A stretch of DNA of 64,000 bases from RDYJ01 sp034931405. Lineage in GTDB: Bacteria > Cyanobacteriota > Cyanobacteriia > Cyanobacteriales > Nostocaceae. Below the pieces are notes generated by a model that saw only the letters and a list, made by a program, of their open reading frames with translations, ran no database searches and had not been told where the DNA came from. Of this stretch, positions 34,316-43,950 are shown in pieces; position 1 is the stretch's first letter; every line of letters starts with the position of its first letter. The stretch is from contig NZ_JAYGHA010000009.1 of assembly GCF_034931405.1 (NCBI RefSeq), forward strand, positions 1 to 64,000. Direction: 5' to 3'. Both the position numbers and the translations under genes were made by a program.

Positions 34316-37300
34316 ATGACTGCAAAAATAGCTGATGATTTAGGAAGATTGTTTGAAGTTGGTTTTAATATCGGGATTCTATCTTATATCCATAAAAATA
34401 ATATTAAAAATCATTTTGGTGATTTATATAGTCAGGAGTTGCAAAATCTCAAGTTTGCAGAAATTAAGAAGACTATTGTTAAGAAAGTTATTGGTAAATT
34501 AGAACGAGAAATAGCGGAAACTTGGTGTCAGTTTTTTGTACAGAAGGGTTTTCTTTGTGGGTTAAATTTCTTTCGGGAGTATCTTAAATCTCTAGGATGT
34601 GTTAAAAATGAAAATTTTAGATATCTAGAAATTATCTATTTTCAATGTCGGTTTAATGGTGATAATAGTATTGGTACTCATGAAGTTGATGAAGTACAAT
34701 GGTTTAAAAATGTTCTCTCTCAGTGGAAAAGTTTAGCAGTCACTTTTGGGGATATTCAAAATTATAAACAAGGTGGTGATTTTCTCAACGCAGATAGTTT
34801 GATGTTGTTGAAATATAAACATAATTATCGGGTTTTATGTCTTGATTTATCGGTGTTTTCTATCCACACTGATGAGGATTTACAAAATATTGATTATGTG
34901 GAAATTATTAGAGGTTTGTTATTACGAGATATCAATTATTTACGTTCTAAAAGTGTGTTTTCTAAGTTGCGTATTGATACTGAATCTCTGGGTTTAGATT
35001 TTTCTCCTAGTTTGAAGGAATATTTCACCGCTTTTAAATCTAAAGATAAGGAAAGTGCTAAATTAATTCAAGCTGGTAGTTATATTTATAGTTTCTGTCA
35101 GTTTTTACAAGCAAATTCTCTTCTTCCTGATGTTTCTAGGTTGGTTTGTAATGCGGTGGGATATAGCGATCGCTATTTTAATACTATCTCTATTCCCGCA
35201 AATAATCTAGAACTTTTTCACACTTGTTATCAAATTTATCAAGAACATGATAAAAAGGAAGAAATAACCGACGCACGTTATCGCGTTTTACAAAAAATCC
35301 AAATCAACGCATATCGCAGTTTTCAACAAGGTAGAAAACTGGTTAATTCACTTTTAGAAATTACTCCTAATACTATTAATATTTTACCACGTCATACAGA
35401 AACTATCACAGATTTTTTTAACTCGGTTTCTCCCGTACCTTCTGAGTTGGTTTCTCAATTTAATTTAACCGGAAATCCCAATTTTAGACAAGCGCACAAC
35501 CAACTAATTAAAAGATATTTACTTTCTGAAAATACCTACATCTTTTTAACAGGAAATCCCGGAATCGGAAAAACTACCGCTATCGTTGATTTTCTCACTC
35601 AATATCAAAATGATGGTTTCCTTTTATTATACGTCAGTCCTCGCAAACAAGTCAATCTTGATATTATTGAAAAATTCAAAGATCGCAAAACTGGGAAATT
35701 AGTTAATGATCAAATTTTCGCTATCAATACTCACAGTAATTTGATTCAAGATAACTCTGGTAAACTCTCCGTTGCATATACATCAAACCAACATCAGCAT
35801 GATTTTACTTTAGGAGATGTGCATTTTCTCAACAGTGAAAATATTGAAAGAAAATCTCGACGTAAAGACAGACTTGCACAGATAACAGATGATACTTTTC
35901 AAGATATGGGAACAAAAAATAAGGGGGTTTTACAGAGTATTTGTGAAGGGTTATATTATCTCATCCGGGATCAAAAGTATAATCAAATTATTGCTACCGC
36001 TTCTACCCAGTCTCTGAAAAAAACTGACTATGGTGATACTTTAAAACATCTAGAAAAAATCTTCCAAGACGCATACAGTACCAAAGAAAATAAAGTATTT
36101 CCTGAAAAGATGCGAAATATATCCCGCAGAATTAAACATCTATTTATTATGATAGATGAAATTACCGGAGATGAAGGAGGGGTAGAATTTTTAGAGGGGA
36201 TTAAAAAAATGGTTAAAACCTATCAGTTAACCAACTCGGAAAATGGTTTTAATACTAAAATTATCGTCGCGGATGCTTCTATTGTTGATAAAAATGTTAT
36301 TTGTCAACATTTAGAAGATACTTCTCCCGAACCGAATAAGGTTTATTTTAGAACCGCAGATACAAATATTCAACCTCTATCTGTAGAAAGTTTCACTTTT
36401 AAAGGTTCACCTGCTATCATTATTAATACTAACACCTACCCTGCACAAAGTTTAACTATTAATTATCAAATAATTGTCGAGTATTGTCGTTTTACTAATA
36501 GAGTTAAATTAAAAGATAAATCTGATTTAGAAAAAATATCTCAGGAAGAGATTTTAAAAGACATTAAAAAACTGCTGCAAAAATCTGATGTTGAACAATT
36601 TATAGTTTACATCCAAAATAAACCCAAATTATCAGAACTCATTGATAAAATTCAGTCAGAGTTAGGAAGAGATAACTTTGTGAAAAATATCCACTTCCTA
36701 GAAATACACGCGAATATTTCCGAACTGGAAAAACAAGAAATTAAACTACATCAAGAAAATGTCAAAGTTGTATTTATGACTGCTTCCGGTAGTCGCGGTT
36801 TATCCTTCCCCAAAGCAAAACATATATTAGTCGAAATTCCTAAGTTTGAAATTGAAAAAAACCTGATGGAAATAATTCAAGTTATTTACAGAGGTCGGGG
36901 AAATGATATTATAGATAGCCAGGATAAATACCTCACATTTTATTTAGCTGAACGTTCAGTTTATTATCAAGATGATCCAGAAATATCTATTAAAGAAAAC
37001 TCTTTAAATTTATTAAATCTTCTCCTCATCCTCAAAGCATCTATCATGACTAGGATTCAAGGTTATGGTAATATCGGAAGGAAGAATTATTTACTTATCC
37101 CCATCGGTGGAAAATCAGTTTTTGCTGCGGGAGATACCTTTTCTAGTAAAATTGAAAATATCATTACCCAACTGAAAAAAGAATATAACCGCAATAAAAG
37201 TCACACTTCCTTAAAAGACGCATACACCAAACTAGAATTATTAATGGGTGATGGTGATTTTATCGTTGCTAAAAATACGGAAGAGAGTTATTTAAAGATT

Positions 37301-37927
37301 CGGGAAAATTTCAACAATACATTTTTAGAAGTTGCGAAAACTTTTGATAAGTTATTAGATTTTACCCCTTTGGAATTGGGTTATATTAACGGTGGTTTAT
37401 TAATTGTACCCAGTCCAAAAATTGAAGAATCTTATCAAATGCGGTTTTTAGATATTCAAAACTATGTAAATATAGAATTATGGAATAATTTAAAAAGCAT
37501 TAGTAAAAATCAAACCTACCCGGAAAGTCTCACATTTGCGGTGAAAGATGCAATAGAATTAGTAGAAAAATTAATTAATGCACCGGAGAAAACCCAGAAT
37601 TATCTGCAAAAAAGTCAAAATACAGATCAGTATTATGCTTTACCGTTATTTGCGTTTATTAGTGGGGAAGTGATGAAAGAATACTTTGAAAGTAAATCAG
37701 AAGAACCTGAAGATCAACGTTTTAAAGATATCCTATCTATATATATTCGTTCATTATATCCCGTCGGTAACGTTTTACCCATAGGACATAACTACAAAGA
37801 ATTTCCCTTTGTGGTGTTTAGAAGCTATAGTTTAGGAGAAATTAGAAATAAACTGTTCACAGAAAAATATCTGTTAAACTCCCAAGAATTAAATGTTCTC
37901 AATTTGATTCTTTCTCAAAATTCCTAG
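34316..37927 (+). CDS. Large P-loop ATPase with helicase-like motifs, second gene of the module
   Basis: A 1203-residue cytoplasmic protein. The first 400 residues are a novel-looking, mainly helical region. A Walker A motif TGNPGIGKTT spans 412-421, followed by a motif Ia-like LLYVSPRKQVN. Walker B reads IMIDEIT with D614 and E615, a DExx box. TASGSRGLSFPKAKH (about 822) resembles helicase motif V, and QVIYRGRGN (about 855-863) resembles motif VI with candidate arginine fingers. These suggest a superfamily 2-type helicase or translocase core, though a distant one. The last 300 residues are again unfamiliar. It likely works with the preceding protein: same strand, similar AT-rich composition. 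Function (defence, DNA processing) is inferred only. Confidence 0.85.
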   Translation: MTAKIADDLGRLFEVGFNIGILSYIHKNNIKNHFGDLYSQELQNLKFAEIKKTIVKKVIGKLEREIAETWCQFFVQKGFLCGLNFFREYLKSLGCVKNENFRYLEIIYFQCRFNGDNSIGTHEVDEVQWFKNVLSQWKSLAVTFGDIQNYKQGGDFLNADSLMLLKYKHNYRVLCLDLSVFSIHTDEDLQNIDYVEIIRGLLLRDINYLRSKSVFSKLRIDTESLGLDFSPSLKEYFTAFKSKDKESAKLIQAGSYIYSFCQFLQANSLLPDVSRLVCNAVGYSDRYFNTISIPANNLELFHTCYQIYQEHDKKEEITDARYRVLQKIQINAYRSFQQGRKLVNSLLEITPNTINILPRHTETITDFFNSVSPVPSELVSQFNLTGNPNFRQAHNQLIKRYLLSENTYIFLTGNPGIGKTTAIVDFLTQYQNDGFLLLYVSPRKQVNLDIIEKFKDRKTGKLVNDQIFAINTHSNLIQDNSGKLSVAYTSNQHQHDFTLGDVHFLNSENIERKSRRKDRLAQITDDTFQDMGTKNKGVLQSICEGLYYLIRDQKYNQIIATASTQSLKKTDYGDTLKHLEKIFQDAYSTKENKVFPEKMRNISRRIKHLFIMIDEITGDEGGVEFLEGIKKMVKTYQLTNSENGFNTKIIVADASIVDKNVICQHLEDTSPEPNKVYFRTADTNIQPLSVESFTFKGSPAIIINTNTYPAQSLTINYQIIVEYCRFTNRVKLKDKSDLEKISQEEILKDIKKLLQKSDVEQFIVYIQNKPKLSELIDKIQSELGRDNFVKNIHFLEIHANISELEKQEIKLHQENVKVVFMTASGSRGLSFPKAKHILVEIPKFEIEKNLMEIIQVIYRGRGNDIIDSQDKYLTFYLAERSVYYQDDPEISIKENSLNLLNLLLILKASIMTRIQGYGNIGRKNYLLIPIGGKSVFAAGDTFSSKIENIITQLKKEYNRNKSHTSLKDAYTKLELLMGDGDFIVAKNTEESYLKIRENFNNTFLEVAKTFDKLLDFTPLELGYINGGLLIVPSPKIEESYQMRFLDIQNYVNIELWNNLKSISKNQTYPESLTFAVKDAIELVEKLINAPEKTQNYLQKSQNTDQYYALPLFAFISGEVMKEYFESKSEEPEDQRFKDILSIYIRSLYPVGNVLPIGHNYKEFPFVVFRSYSLGEIRNKLFTEKYLLNSQELNVLNLILSQNS

Positions 37928-37958
37928 ATCCCCGATTTCTTAAATACATCAGGGATCT
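37926..37958. repeat. Palindromic repeat (GATCCCCGACTTC family), copy 3, terminator-like
   Basis: AGATCCCCGAT and ATCAGGGATCT form an imperfect stem starting at the stop codon of the helicase-like gene and ending 16 bases before the convergent Rpn gene. Confidence 0.75.
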
Positions 37959-37973
37959 TGATTTAATTATTTA

Positions 37974-38927
37974 TTACTCTTCTTTAAATCTCCCTAATAA
38001 TTCCTCACGAGATAATTGCAAAAGTAAGGGTGTAAATTCTTCCCTAGATAGGGTAATGATTTTATCAAGAGTTTGATCTAAATCAGGATCAACTTTACCA
38101 AACCGTACTTGCAAAATACTTTCGGCCATTGCACGACGTTCTCTTTTTTCTCCTTCTTCTCTTCCTCGCATTTCCGATTCTATTCTTTCTTTTTGTCTCA
38201 CTTCTTCTTTAATTTGTTCTAATAATTCCTGATACATTTCTGATAATTTCATAATCAACTCCTGATCATCTTGATCAATATCCTTTTCTTTTTGCTGTCT
38301 GGCTGATAACATGGCTATTAAGTCATGTACTAATTGTATAACATTCTCTAGCTGTGGGTTATTGTTAGCTAATGCTTCTAATTCTTCCACTGCTTTTCTC
38401 TGTACCCTACCCCTACCTAATACCCTTAAAAATAAGGTTTCTGGTGTACTGGGTAACTGGTGAATAACGATAATACCTGTCCTTGATACTTCGTCTAATA
38501 AATAAACTCCTTTACCCCATGTTTGATACTCTAAACTCAGATCAACACCTTTGAATATTTCCTCTGATGCAGTAGGTGTTAATATCCATAAAAATGGTAA
38601 TTGGTTTTCATTAATTCGGGTATTATTGCGTTTTGCTTGTCTTTCTAAGTTTGCATGGATATCAAATAATTTACCCATACAACTCCTGATTTCACTTTTA
38701 CCAACAGGATTACGAAATGGTTCAAAAACTACGGAAGTTGCATGAGTTCCCATTTTTCCCAATAGTCCTAATTTTTCTATGTTTTCAGGATTTGAAGATG
38801 GGGTAAATAATACGTCTATCTGTCTTTTTTCTGAGATAATATCTTGACTGACTTCTACTTTTCCATAGGGTGTAAATATTTCTGTTAGATATTGTTTTGC
38901 AAACTGATCATGAATAAACCGAGTCAT
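37974..38927 (-). CDS. Rpn-family PD-(D/E)XK nuclease / putative transposase
   Basis: A 317-residue paralogue of the protein at 1813-2973. The two start with almost the same MTRFIHDQF and share RQIDxxFTP, the GKLFDIHA segment, FLWILTPTASEE, LPSTPETLFLRVLGRG and the SARQQKEKDIDQDD stretch. In place of the long QEGR array it has a short charged helix (about residues 235-265). The family is linked to recombination-promoting nucleases. It converges on the two-gene module and sits between it and nth, so it marks one edge of the accessory segment. Confidence 0.78.
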   Translation of the reverse strand: MTRFIHDQFAKQYLTEIFTPYGKVEVSQDIISEKRQIDVLFTPSSNPENIEKLGLLGKMGTHATSVVFEPFRNPVGKSEIRSCMGKLFDIHANLERQAKRNNTRINENQLPFLWILTPTASEEIFKGVDLSLEYQTWGKGVYLLDEVSRTGIIVIHQLPSTPETLFLRVLGRGRVQRKAVEELEALANNNPQLENVIQLVHDLIAMLSARQQKEKDIDQDDQELIMKLSEMYQELLEQIKEEVRQKERIESEMRGREEGEKRERRAMAESILQVRFGKVDPDLDQTLDKIITLSREEFTPLLLQLSREELLGRFKEE

Positions 38928-38996
38928 TGAATTTTGGATTTTAGATTTTGGATTTTAGATTGATTAAAAATTGATTATAAACAATTTGATGATAAT

Positions 38997-39656
38997 TTAA
39001 TCATCTCCATTCCCTAAATTCTTCGCACACAAATCAACCAACTCGCACCCATCACAACCAGGAGAACGCGCTTTACAAACTGCACGACCATGATATATTA
39101 ATCTAATTGACCAATTTTCCCAATCTGGTTGGGGTAACAACTTCATTAAATCTTTTTCAATATTAATAGGTTCGGTATTTTTTGTTAACCCCAAACGCTG
39201 ACTTAACCGCTTCACGTGAGTATCTACAGTCACCCCAGCATTAATACCATAAGCGTGCGCTAAAACCACATTTGCAGTTTTTCTCGCAACTCCTGGAAGC
39301 TTTAATAATTCTTCCATTTTGTTAGGAACAACTGAGTTAAAATCATCAACAATCATCCGACAAGCAGCTTTGATATTTTTGGATTTATTGCGATAAAAAC
39401 CCGTTGAACGGACTAATTCTTCTAATTCTAATATATCCGCATTTCCTAAACTTTCCGCATCAGGAAAGCGACTAAATAAAGCTGGTGTTACCTTGTTAAC
39501 TCGTTCATCTGTGCATTGTGCGGAAAGAATAGTTGCTACTAATAATTGTACTGGAGTTTCATAATTTAAAGAACAAGTCGCATCAGGATACAAACGATGG
39601 AGACGAGAGAGAATTTCTAAAGCACGTTGCTTTTTTGATGATTTTTTATTAGTCAC
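38997..39656 (-). CDS. nth: Endonuclease III (base-excision DNA glycosylase/AP lyase)
   Basis: This enzyme removes oxidised pyrimidines and cuts the abasic site. The 219-residue protein has the helix-hairpin-helix LPGVARKTANVVL with catalytic K126, the catalytic D145 in VDTHVKRL, and the iron-sulfur ligands C194, C201, C204 and C210 in the correct C-x6-C-x2-C-x5-C spacing. Length and motifs are all standard. Confidence 0.97.
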   Translation of the reverse strand: MTNKKSSKKQRALEILSRLHRLYPDATCSLNYETPVQLLVATILSAQCTDERVNKVTPALFSRFPDAESLGNADILELEELVRSTGFYRNKSKNIKAACRMIVDDFNSVVPNKMEELLKLPGVARKTANVVLAHAYGINAGVTVDTHVKRLSQRLGLTKNTEPINIEKDLMKLLPQPDWENWSIRLIYHGRAVCKARSPGCDGCELVDLCAKNLGNGDD

Positions 39657-39684
39657 ATCAGCAATTTTTTTTAATATAATATGT

Positions 39685-39793
39685 TCTCGTTCCCATACTC
39701 TGTATGGGAATGAATTGTATAAGGCTCTGGCTTTTTTGTCAAATAGAGGTAGAACCTCTTGATCACATTCCCAGTCTGAGACTGGGAACGAGA
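39685..39793. repeat. MITE-like palindromic element with TCTCGTTCCCA ends
   Basis: The 109-base element starts TCTCGTTCCCA and ends TGGGAACGAGA. Each end also contains its own hairpin: TCCCATAC/GTATGGGA on the left and TTCCCAGTC/GACTGGGAA on the right. It lies between nth and the site-2-protease-like gene. Confidence 0.8.
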
Positions 39794-39811
39794 TGAAAAG
39801 CTAAAATTGGG

Positions 39812-40906
39812 TTACAATCCCTGGAATAATTGTTGTACAAAATCTAATTGAGTGGTTTCTTTGACGATTAAGAAAATACCTAATCCTAAGAGTAACACTA
39901 AACCAGTTTGCATTACACCTTCTTGAATTTTTGCAGGTAAGGGTTTACCAAATAAACCTTCAATTAGCAGAAAAGCCAATTGTCCACCATCTAAAGCAGG
40001 TAACGGCAAAATATTTATCACTGCTAAATTAATACTAATAATTGCTGCAAAAGATAACAAATTAGCACTATTATCTGCTGCTAATTTAGCACCAATTTTC
40101 ACAATATTAATTGGTCCAGAAACCTGACTAGCTGTTGCTTGAAAGTTAGTAAATAGCTGTCCAAATCCTTTAACTGTCCCTACAACTAACTGTTGAAATC
40201 TGTTAGCAGCAACAGTAAAAATCTCTGTAGGATTTTGGGGACGACGATAAACAGCTTTACCATTTGGTCCTAGTTCAATCCCAACCAACCCTTTACCATC
40301 AGCACTTTCTTTAGGGGTTAATTTTAAGGGTATTTGTTCATTTTGACGCTGAATTTTGAGGTCAAGTTGTTGATTTGGATGTGTTTGAATTTCTTTGGTC
40401 AGCAATAAGGTAGAATCGTTACCAGCAACCAGTTCTTGACCATTGACGCTAAGAACAATATCACCTTCCCGAATACCAGCTTGATAAGCTACTGATTGTT
40501 CATTTACAGGTTTGACAATTACACCTGGTTGATATTTAAATTCTTGGGGAATACCCACAATACCTATTTGCAAAGCCAGGACTAAATAAGCAAATATTAA
40601 GTTTGCTATCACACCGGCACTAATGACGATCGCTCGATCTAAAATAGGACGATTCCGCAACAAATTGGGGTCGTTGGGGGGAATGTCGCTATCAGGATCA
40701 TCATCGGGAAAACCGACAAAACCACCCAAAGGAAAAGCGCGGAGAGTATATTCCGTTTGTGATCCTTGGTACTTCAACAGAATAGGACCAAAACCCAAAG
40801 AAAAGCGGTTAGCGTAAATACCTTGGGAACGTGCGGCTATAAAGTGTCCTAACTCGTGTACTAAGATCAAAATAGCCAAAACTGCGATCGCTGCTAAAAC
40901 TGACAT
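39812..40906 (-). CDS. Site-2-protease-like zinc metalloprotease (RseP/M50 family)
   Basis: A 364-residue intramembrane protease. The first membrane helix holds the zinc motif HELGH with H17, E18 and H21. A PDZ domain lies at about 120-200 (GIREGDIVLSVNGQ). Near the C-terminus ILPLPALDGGQLAFLL gives the third zinc ligand Asp. Family members release membrane-bound regulators or clear signal peptides. In cyanobacteria several paralogues exist, so I give no symbol. Confidence 0.93.
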   Translation of the reverse strand: MSVLAAIAVLAILILVHELGHFIAARSQGIYANRFSLGFGPILLKYQGSQTEYTLRAFPLGGFVGFPDDDPDSDIPPNDPNLLRNRPILDRAIVISAGVIANLIFAYLVLALQIGIVGIPQEFKYQPGVIVKPVNEQSVAYQAGIREGDIVLSVNGQELVAGNDSTLLLTKEIQTHPNQQLDLKIQRQNEQIPLKLTPKESADGKGLVGIELGPNGKAVYRRPQNPTEIFTVAANRFQQLVVGTVKGFGQLFTNFQATASQVSGPINIVKIGAKLAADNSANLLSFAAIISINLAVINILPLPALDGGQLAFLLIEGLFGKPLPAKIQEGVMQTGLVLLLGLGIFLIVKETTQLDFVQQLFQGL

Positions 40907-41269
40907 AGAGCAAATTAGTCAAAATATTTCGGATATATATCTTTATTGTAGTTTGGGAATTGACCAAGAAACTCAATCTGCACCATCTGAAGAAAAATTA
41001 ACTAAGTCCAAACCCTCTTCTCTCCTGCCTCATCTTCACAATAAATATTCACTCCCACTTACTTATTTGGTTGCAAAACTTGTTATAATATCTGCCCTGG
41101 ATGACCAAAATCAGCAAATAGTCCCCCTACCTGGGAAGTTAGCAATTTTCTTTATTTTATACTCAACACGGCTTAATCATTTGATTCTGTGGGTAGGGGT
41201 TTAGCAGTGCTAAACCCCTACAAATCTGGGTTTTTCGTAATTTTGTAAAAGTCCATGTCTCAACCGTGT
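40907..41269. other. Gene-free stretch with one strong inverted repeat
   Basis: No convincing gene is seen in these 363 bases. A perfect 14-base inverted repeat, GTAGGGGTTTAGCA and its complement, spans 41193-41221 around a single G. It lies 49 bases behind the nagA stop and may serve as its terminator, although a T-run is not evident. Confidence 0.7.
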
Positions 41270-42460
41270 TTAGTATATCCTTTTCCAAGCAAGTTCTTGG
41301 GTATTTTCATCCCAATACCAGCGTAATAAATTAGCAGGATGATGGGGGGCAATTGTGTGTAAATTTATCGCTTTTCTGGGTGCATCTGTAGCTAGAAAAA
41401 TGGCTTTTTCTACATCACAAATTCCCCATTTTACTAAGTTCTGAACTCCCGTTAATAAAGGAAAAGTTGTACCAGATAAAGTTCCATCTGCTAATCTAGC
41501 TGTACCATTTGTAACTGTAATTTTCCGATCATCCCAAGGATATTCACCATCTGGTAATCCTAACGGTGCTAGAGCATCACTGACCAGAAATAAACCTTTA
41601 CTGGCACGCAAAAGAATTTCTAACATGATGGGGACAACGTGCTGTCCATCAGCAATAAAACTACACATCACATCGGGATTATTCATAGCTGCACCTAATA
41701 ATCCTGGTTCGCGGTGATGTAATGGAGGTGTGGCGTTAAAAGCATGAGTTACCATGGTTGCACCGCCCGCAAATGCTTGTTGTGCTTGTGCTGCTGTGGC
41801 TTGGGAATGTCCTAAACTAACGGTGATACCCAAAGAATGTAAATAAGGGATAACTTCACCTGTAGAATCTAATTCTGGTGCTAGGGTAATGACTTTGACA
41901 ATTGAGGCGTAGTTACCTAATACCCGTTTGACTTCGTTCATTGTCAAGGGTAGTAAATATTCAGCCGGATGTGCGCCTCGTTTACCATAGTTCAAAAATG
42001 GACCTTCCAAATGAACTCCCAGGATTTTTGCGCCGGACTTTTGAGTATAGTTAGAAATGAGGGCGAGCGATCGCTGAATATTTTCGACAGAAGTCGTCAC
42101 CAGAGTTGGTAAATAACCATCAACTCCTGCATCCCATAAAAACTGGGATATTTCGTCTAACCGCTGGATATCTTTTTCCGTCAACTCAGGAAAAGCTAAA
42201 CCCAGTCCTCCGTTAATTTGTAAATCAACCCCACCTAAAGAAACCCAATCACCAGAGACATCCAAAATTTGTAAATCTGGTGGTGAAACTCTTTGGCAAA
42301 CTACACCCATGGGCAAAATTTGCTCAATCATACCATCTTGATTGACCCAAATCATCTGCAAATCTTGATAACCGGGTACTCGTGCATTGATAATATCGAC
42401 ATTAGACAGGATGGGATTTGGTGTTGCTTTGGTCATTACCCTAGCCAGAAACAGCTGCAT
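41270..42460 (-). CDS. nagA: N-acetylglucosamine-6-phosphate deacetylase
   Basis: This amidohydrolase removes the acetyl group from GlcNAc-6-phosphate in amino-sugar recycling. The 396-residue protein has GVDLQINGGLG near the start, the metal-binding Glu in GVHLEGPFLN, SLGHSQA, THAFNATPPLHHREPG and LVSDALAP with the catalytic Asp. The start may be at 42460 or at the second Met (42436). The nagB partner is not in the window. It is divergent from purE. Confidence 0.93.
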   Translation of the reverse strand: MQLFLARVMTKATPNPILSNVDIINARVPGYQDLQMIWVNQDGMIEQILPMGVVCQRVSPPDLQILDVSGDWVSLGGVDLQINGGLGLAFPELTEKDIQRLDEISQFLWDAGVDGYLPTLVTTSVENIQRSLALISNYTQKSGAKILGVHLEGPFLNYGKRGAHPAEYLLPLTMNEVKRVLGNYASIVKVITLAPELDSTGEVIPYLHSLGITVSLGHSQATAAQAQQAFAGGATMVTHAFNATPPLHHREPGLLGAAMNNPDVMCSFIADGQHVVPIMLEILLRASKGLFLVSDALAPLGLPDGEYPWDDRKITVTNGTARLADGTLSGTTFPLLTGVQNLVKWGICDVEKAIFLATDAPRKAINLHTIAPHHPANLLRWYWDENTQELAWKRIY

Positions 42461-42527
42461 CTCAACCGATTGTAGATGTAAACATCGAAAATTAATCTAA
42501 AATCTAAAATCTAACATCCAAAATTCT

Positions 42528-43046
42528 ATGAGTCTTCAAGTTGGTATTATCATGGGCAGTGATTCCGATTTGCCTACAATGAAAGAGGCGATCGCAGTTT
42601 GTGAAGAATTTGGCATTGAATATGAAGTAGCCATTGTTTCTGCCCATCGCACCCCAGAACGGATGGTGGAATATGCCCAAACCGCACATCAACGCGGTAT
42701 CAAGGTAATTATCGCTGGTGCTGGTGGTGCTGCCCATCTGCCTGGTATGGTAGCATCTTTAACTCCATTACCTGTAATTGGTGTTCCCGTAGCTACTCGC
42801 AATTTACAAGGTGTAGATTCTTTATACTCTATTGTGCAGATGCCAGCAGGTATTCCCGTTGCTACAGTCTCTATTGGTAATGCTAAAAATGCCGGACTTT
42901 TAGCAGTTCAAATTCTGGCTACAAATGAACCAGAATTACTAGAAAAAGTTCAGGCATACCGACAAAGTTTATGCGATATGGTCATGGCTAAACAAAACAA
43001 ATTGCAAGAACTAGGCTATAAGCAATATTTACAACAGATGTTTTAA
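42528..43046 (+). CDS. purE: N5-carboxyaminoimidazole ribonucleotide mutase (PurE)
   Basis: PurE moves the carboxyl group of N5-CAIR to give CAIR in purine synthesis. The 172-residue protein contains the signature IIMGSDSDLPTM, the catalytic histidine in VSAHRTPERM, and IAGAGGAAHLPGMVA. Length is standard for class I PurE. Confidence 0.97.
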   Translation: MSLQVGIIMGSDSDLPTMKEAIAVCEEFGIEYEVAIVSAHRTPERMVEYAQTAHQRGIKVIIAGAGGAAHLPGMVASLTPLPVIGVPVATRNLQGVDSLYSIVQMPAGIPVATVSIGNAKNAGLLAVQILATNEPELLEKVQAYRQSLCDMVMAKQNKLQELGYKQYLQQMF

Positions 43047-43077
43047 AGCTTTGGGCGAATATAATTCACTACTACAC

Positions 43078-43230
43078 AAGCCAAGTCCCTTCGGGTTCGC
43101 CAGTTCCCTACGGCGGGAAACCGGCCTACAGGACTGGTCTCACCACCTGCGTGGACTAACGAAAAATCAAGGTTTTGAAACCCACGGAGGTGGGTTTTGT
43201 CTGTGTAGCCGCGACTTCTAGTCGCCAGGA
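43078..43230. repeat. Composite hairpin repeat behind purE
   Basis: A 150-base non-coding block with several hairpins. The clearest is AAACCCAC/GTGGGTTT at 43178-43197, which can end purE transcription. Next to it GCGACTTCTAGTCGC forms a second small stem (about 43211-43225). The sequence has the look of a dispersed cyanobacterial repeat. Confidence 0.6.
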
Positions 43231-43245
43231 CTTTTCAAACATCTT

Positions 43246-43938
43246 CTAAGATTTATGCTGATTAATAGCATAATTCATAAAAATAATTTGCTCTGCATGA
43301 AATGATGGTGGCATCAAACTGTGAATTCTATGATCTAGCCCATCGTGCATGACATCAGTGGGTAAATTAGAATGGTCTAAACCTAAAGTATGTCCAATTT
43401 CATGGGTGATAGTATTAGCAATTAAATTAGATAATTGCTCTAAATTCAAATCAGCACAATAGGAAGCATGAAGTATTTGATCTATCCTCACAGCAGCCAT
43501 ATTTGTCACTTGACCAGGACTAAAACTAGCAATTCCTAAATAGTCAACTGGTTGGTGATGAAATAGTACCTGAACATGAGTAAAGTTTTGATTCCACTCT
43601 CTTTGATCAGGAGGTTCTGATGTCAAAAATATATTCACACTTCTAAAAGCACTAAATACTTTAGATAAAGCATCTTCCATTAATTTGATCAAGGTGCTTT
43701 TTTCTTCAACACCAAACATAATTGCTGAAATATCAACCCAAATACAATGGCGAGTTTTTTGAGTGTTTTCAGCAAGTAACCGACTACAAAATGGACAAAC
43801 TTGCCAATTTATATGAATCAGAGAACGGCAACCTTGACAGCGGGGTTTTACTGGCCTTTCCAGGTTGATCCGTTCCCAAATTGGAACTCGTAACTTACGA
43901 TGTGTTTTTTTGAGATTTAAGCGATCGTAAAGCGACAT
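43246..43938 (-). CDS. Zinc-ribbon metzincin (matrixin-like metalloprotease)
   Basis: A 230-residue protein with two metal sites. The N-terminal part has a zinc ribbon (C34, C37, C48, C51). The C-terminal half is a metzincin protease core with HEIGHTLGLDHS, giving zinc ligands H179, H183 and H189 and catalytic E180, followed by the Met-turn residue M197 in DVMHDGL. No signal peptide is seen, so a cytoplasmic site is likely, which is unusual for this clan. It is the third gene of an operon with two TerD genes (12-base gap), so it may act in the same stress response. The substrate is unknown. Confidence 0.83.
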   Translation of the reverse strand: MSLYDRLNLKKTHRKLRVPIWERINLERPVKPRCQGCRSLIHINWQVCPFCSRLLAENTQKTRHCIWVDISAIMFGVEEKSTLIKLMEDALSKVFSAFRSVNIFLTSEPPDQREWNQNFTHVQVLFHHQPVDYLGIASFSPGQVTNMAAVRIDQILHASYCADLNLEQLSNLIANTITHEIGHTLGLDHSNLPTDVMHDGLDHRIHSLMPPSFHAEQIIFMNYAINQHKS

Positions 43939-43950
43939 TATTCCTTAAAT

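Noticed and set aside
40953..41204. An 83-residue plus-strand gene after the site-2 protease gene
   Set aside because: No ribosome site, no recognisable domain, and it ends in the inverted repeat at 41193-41221.
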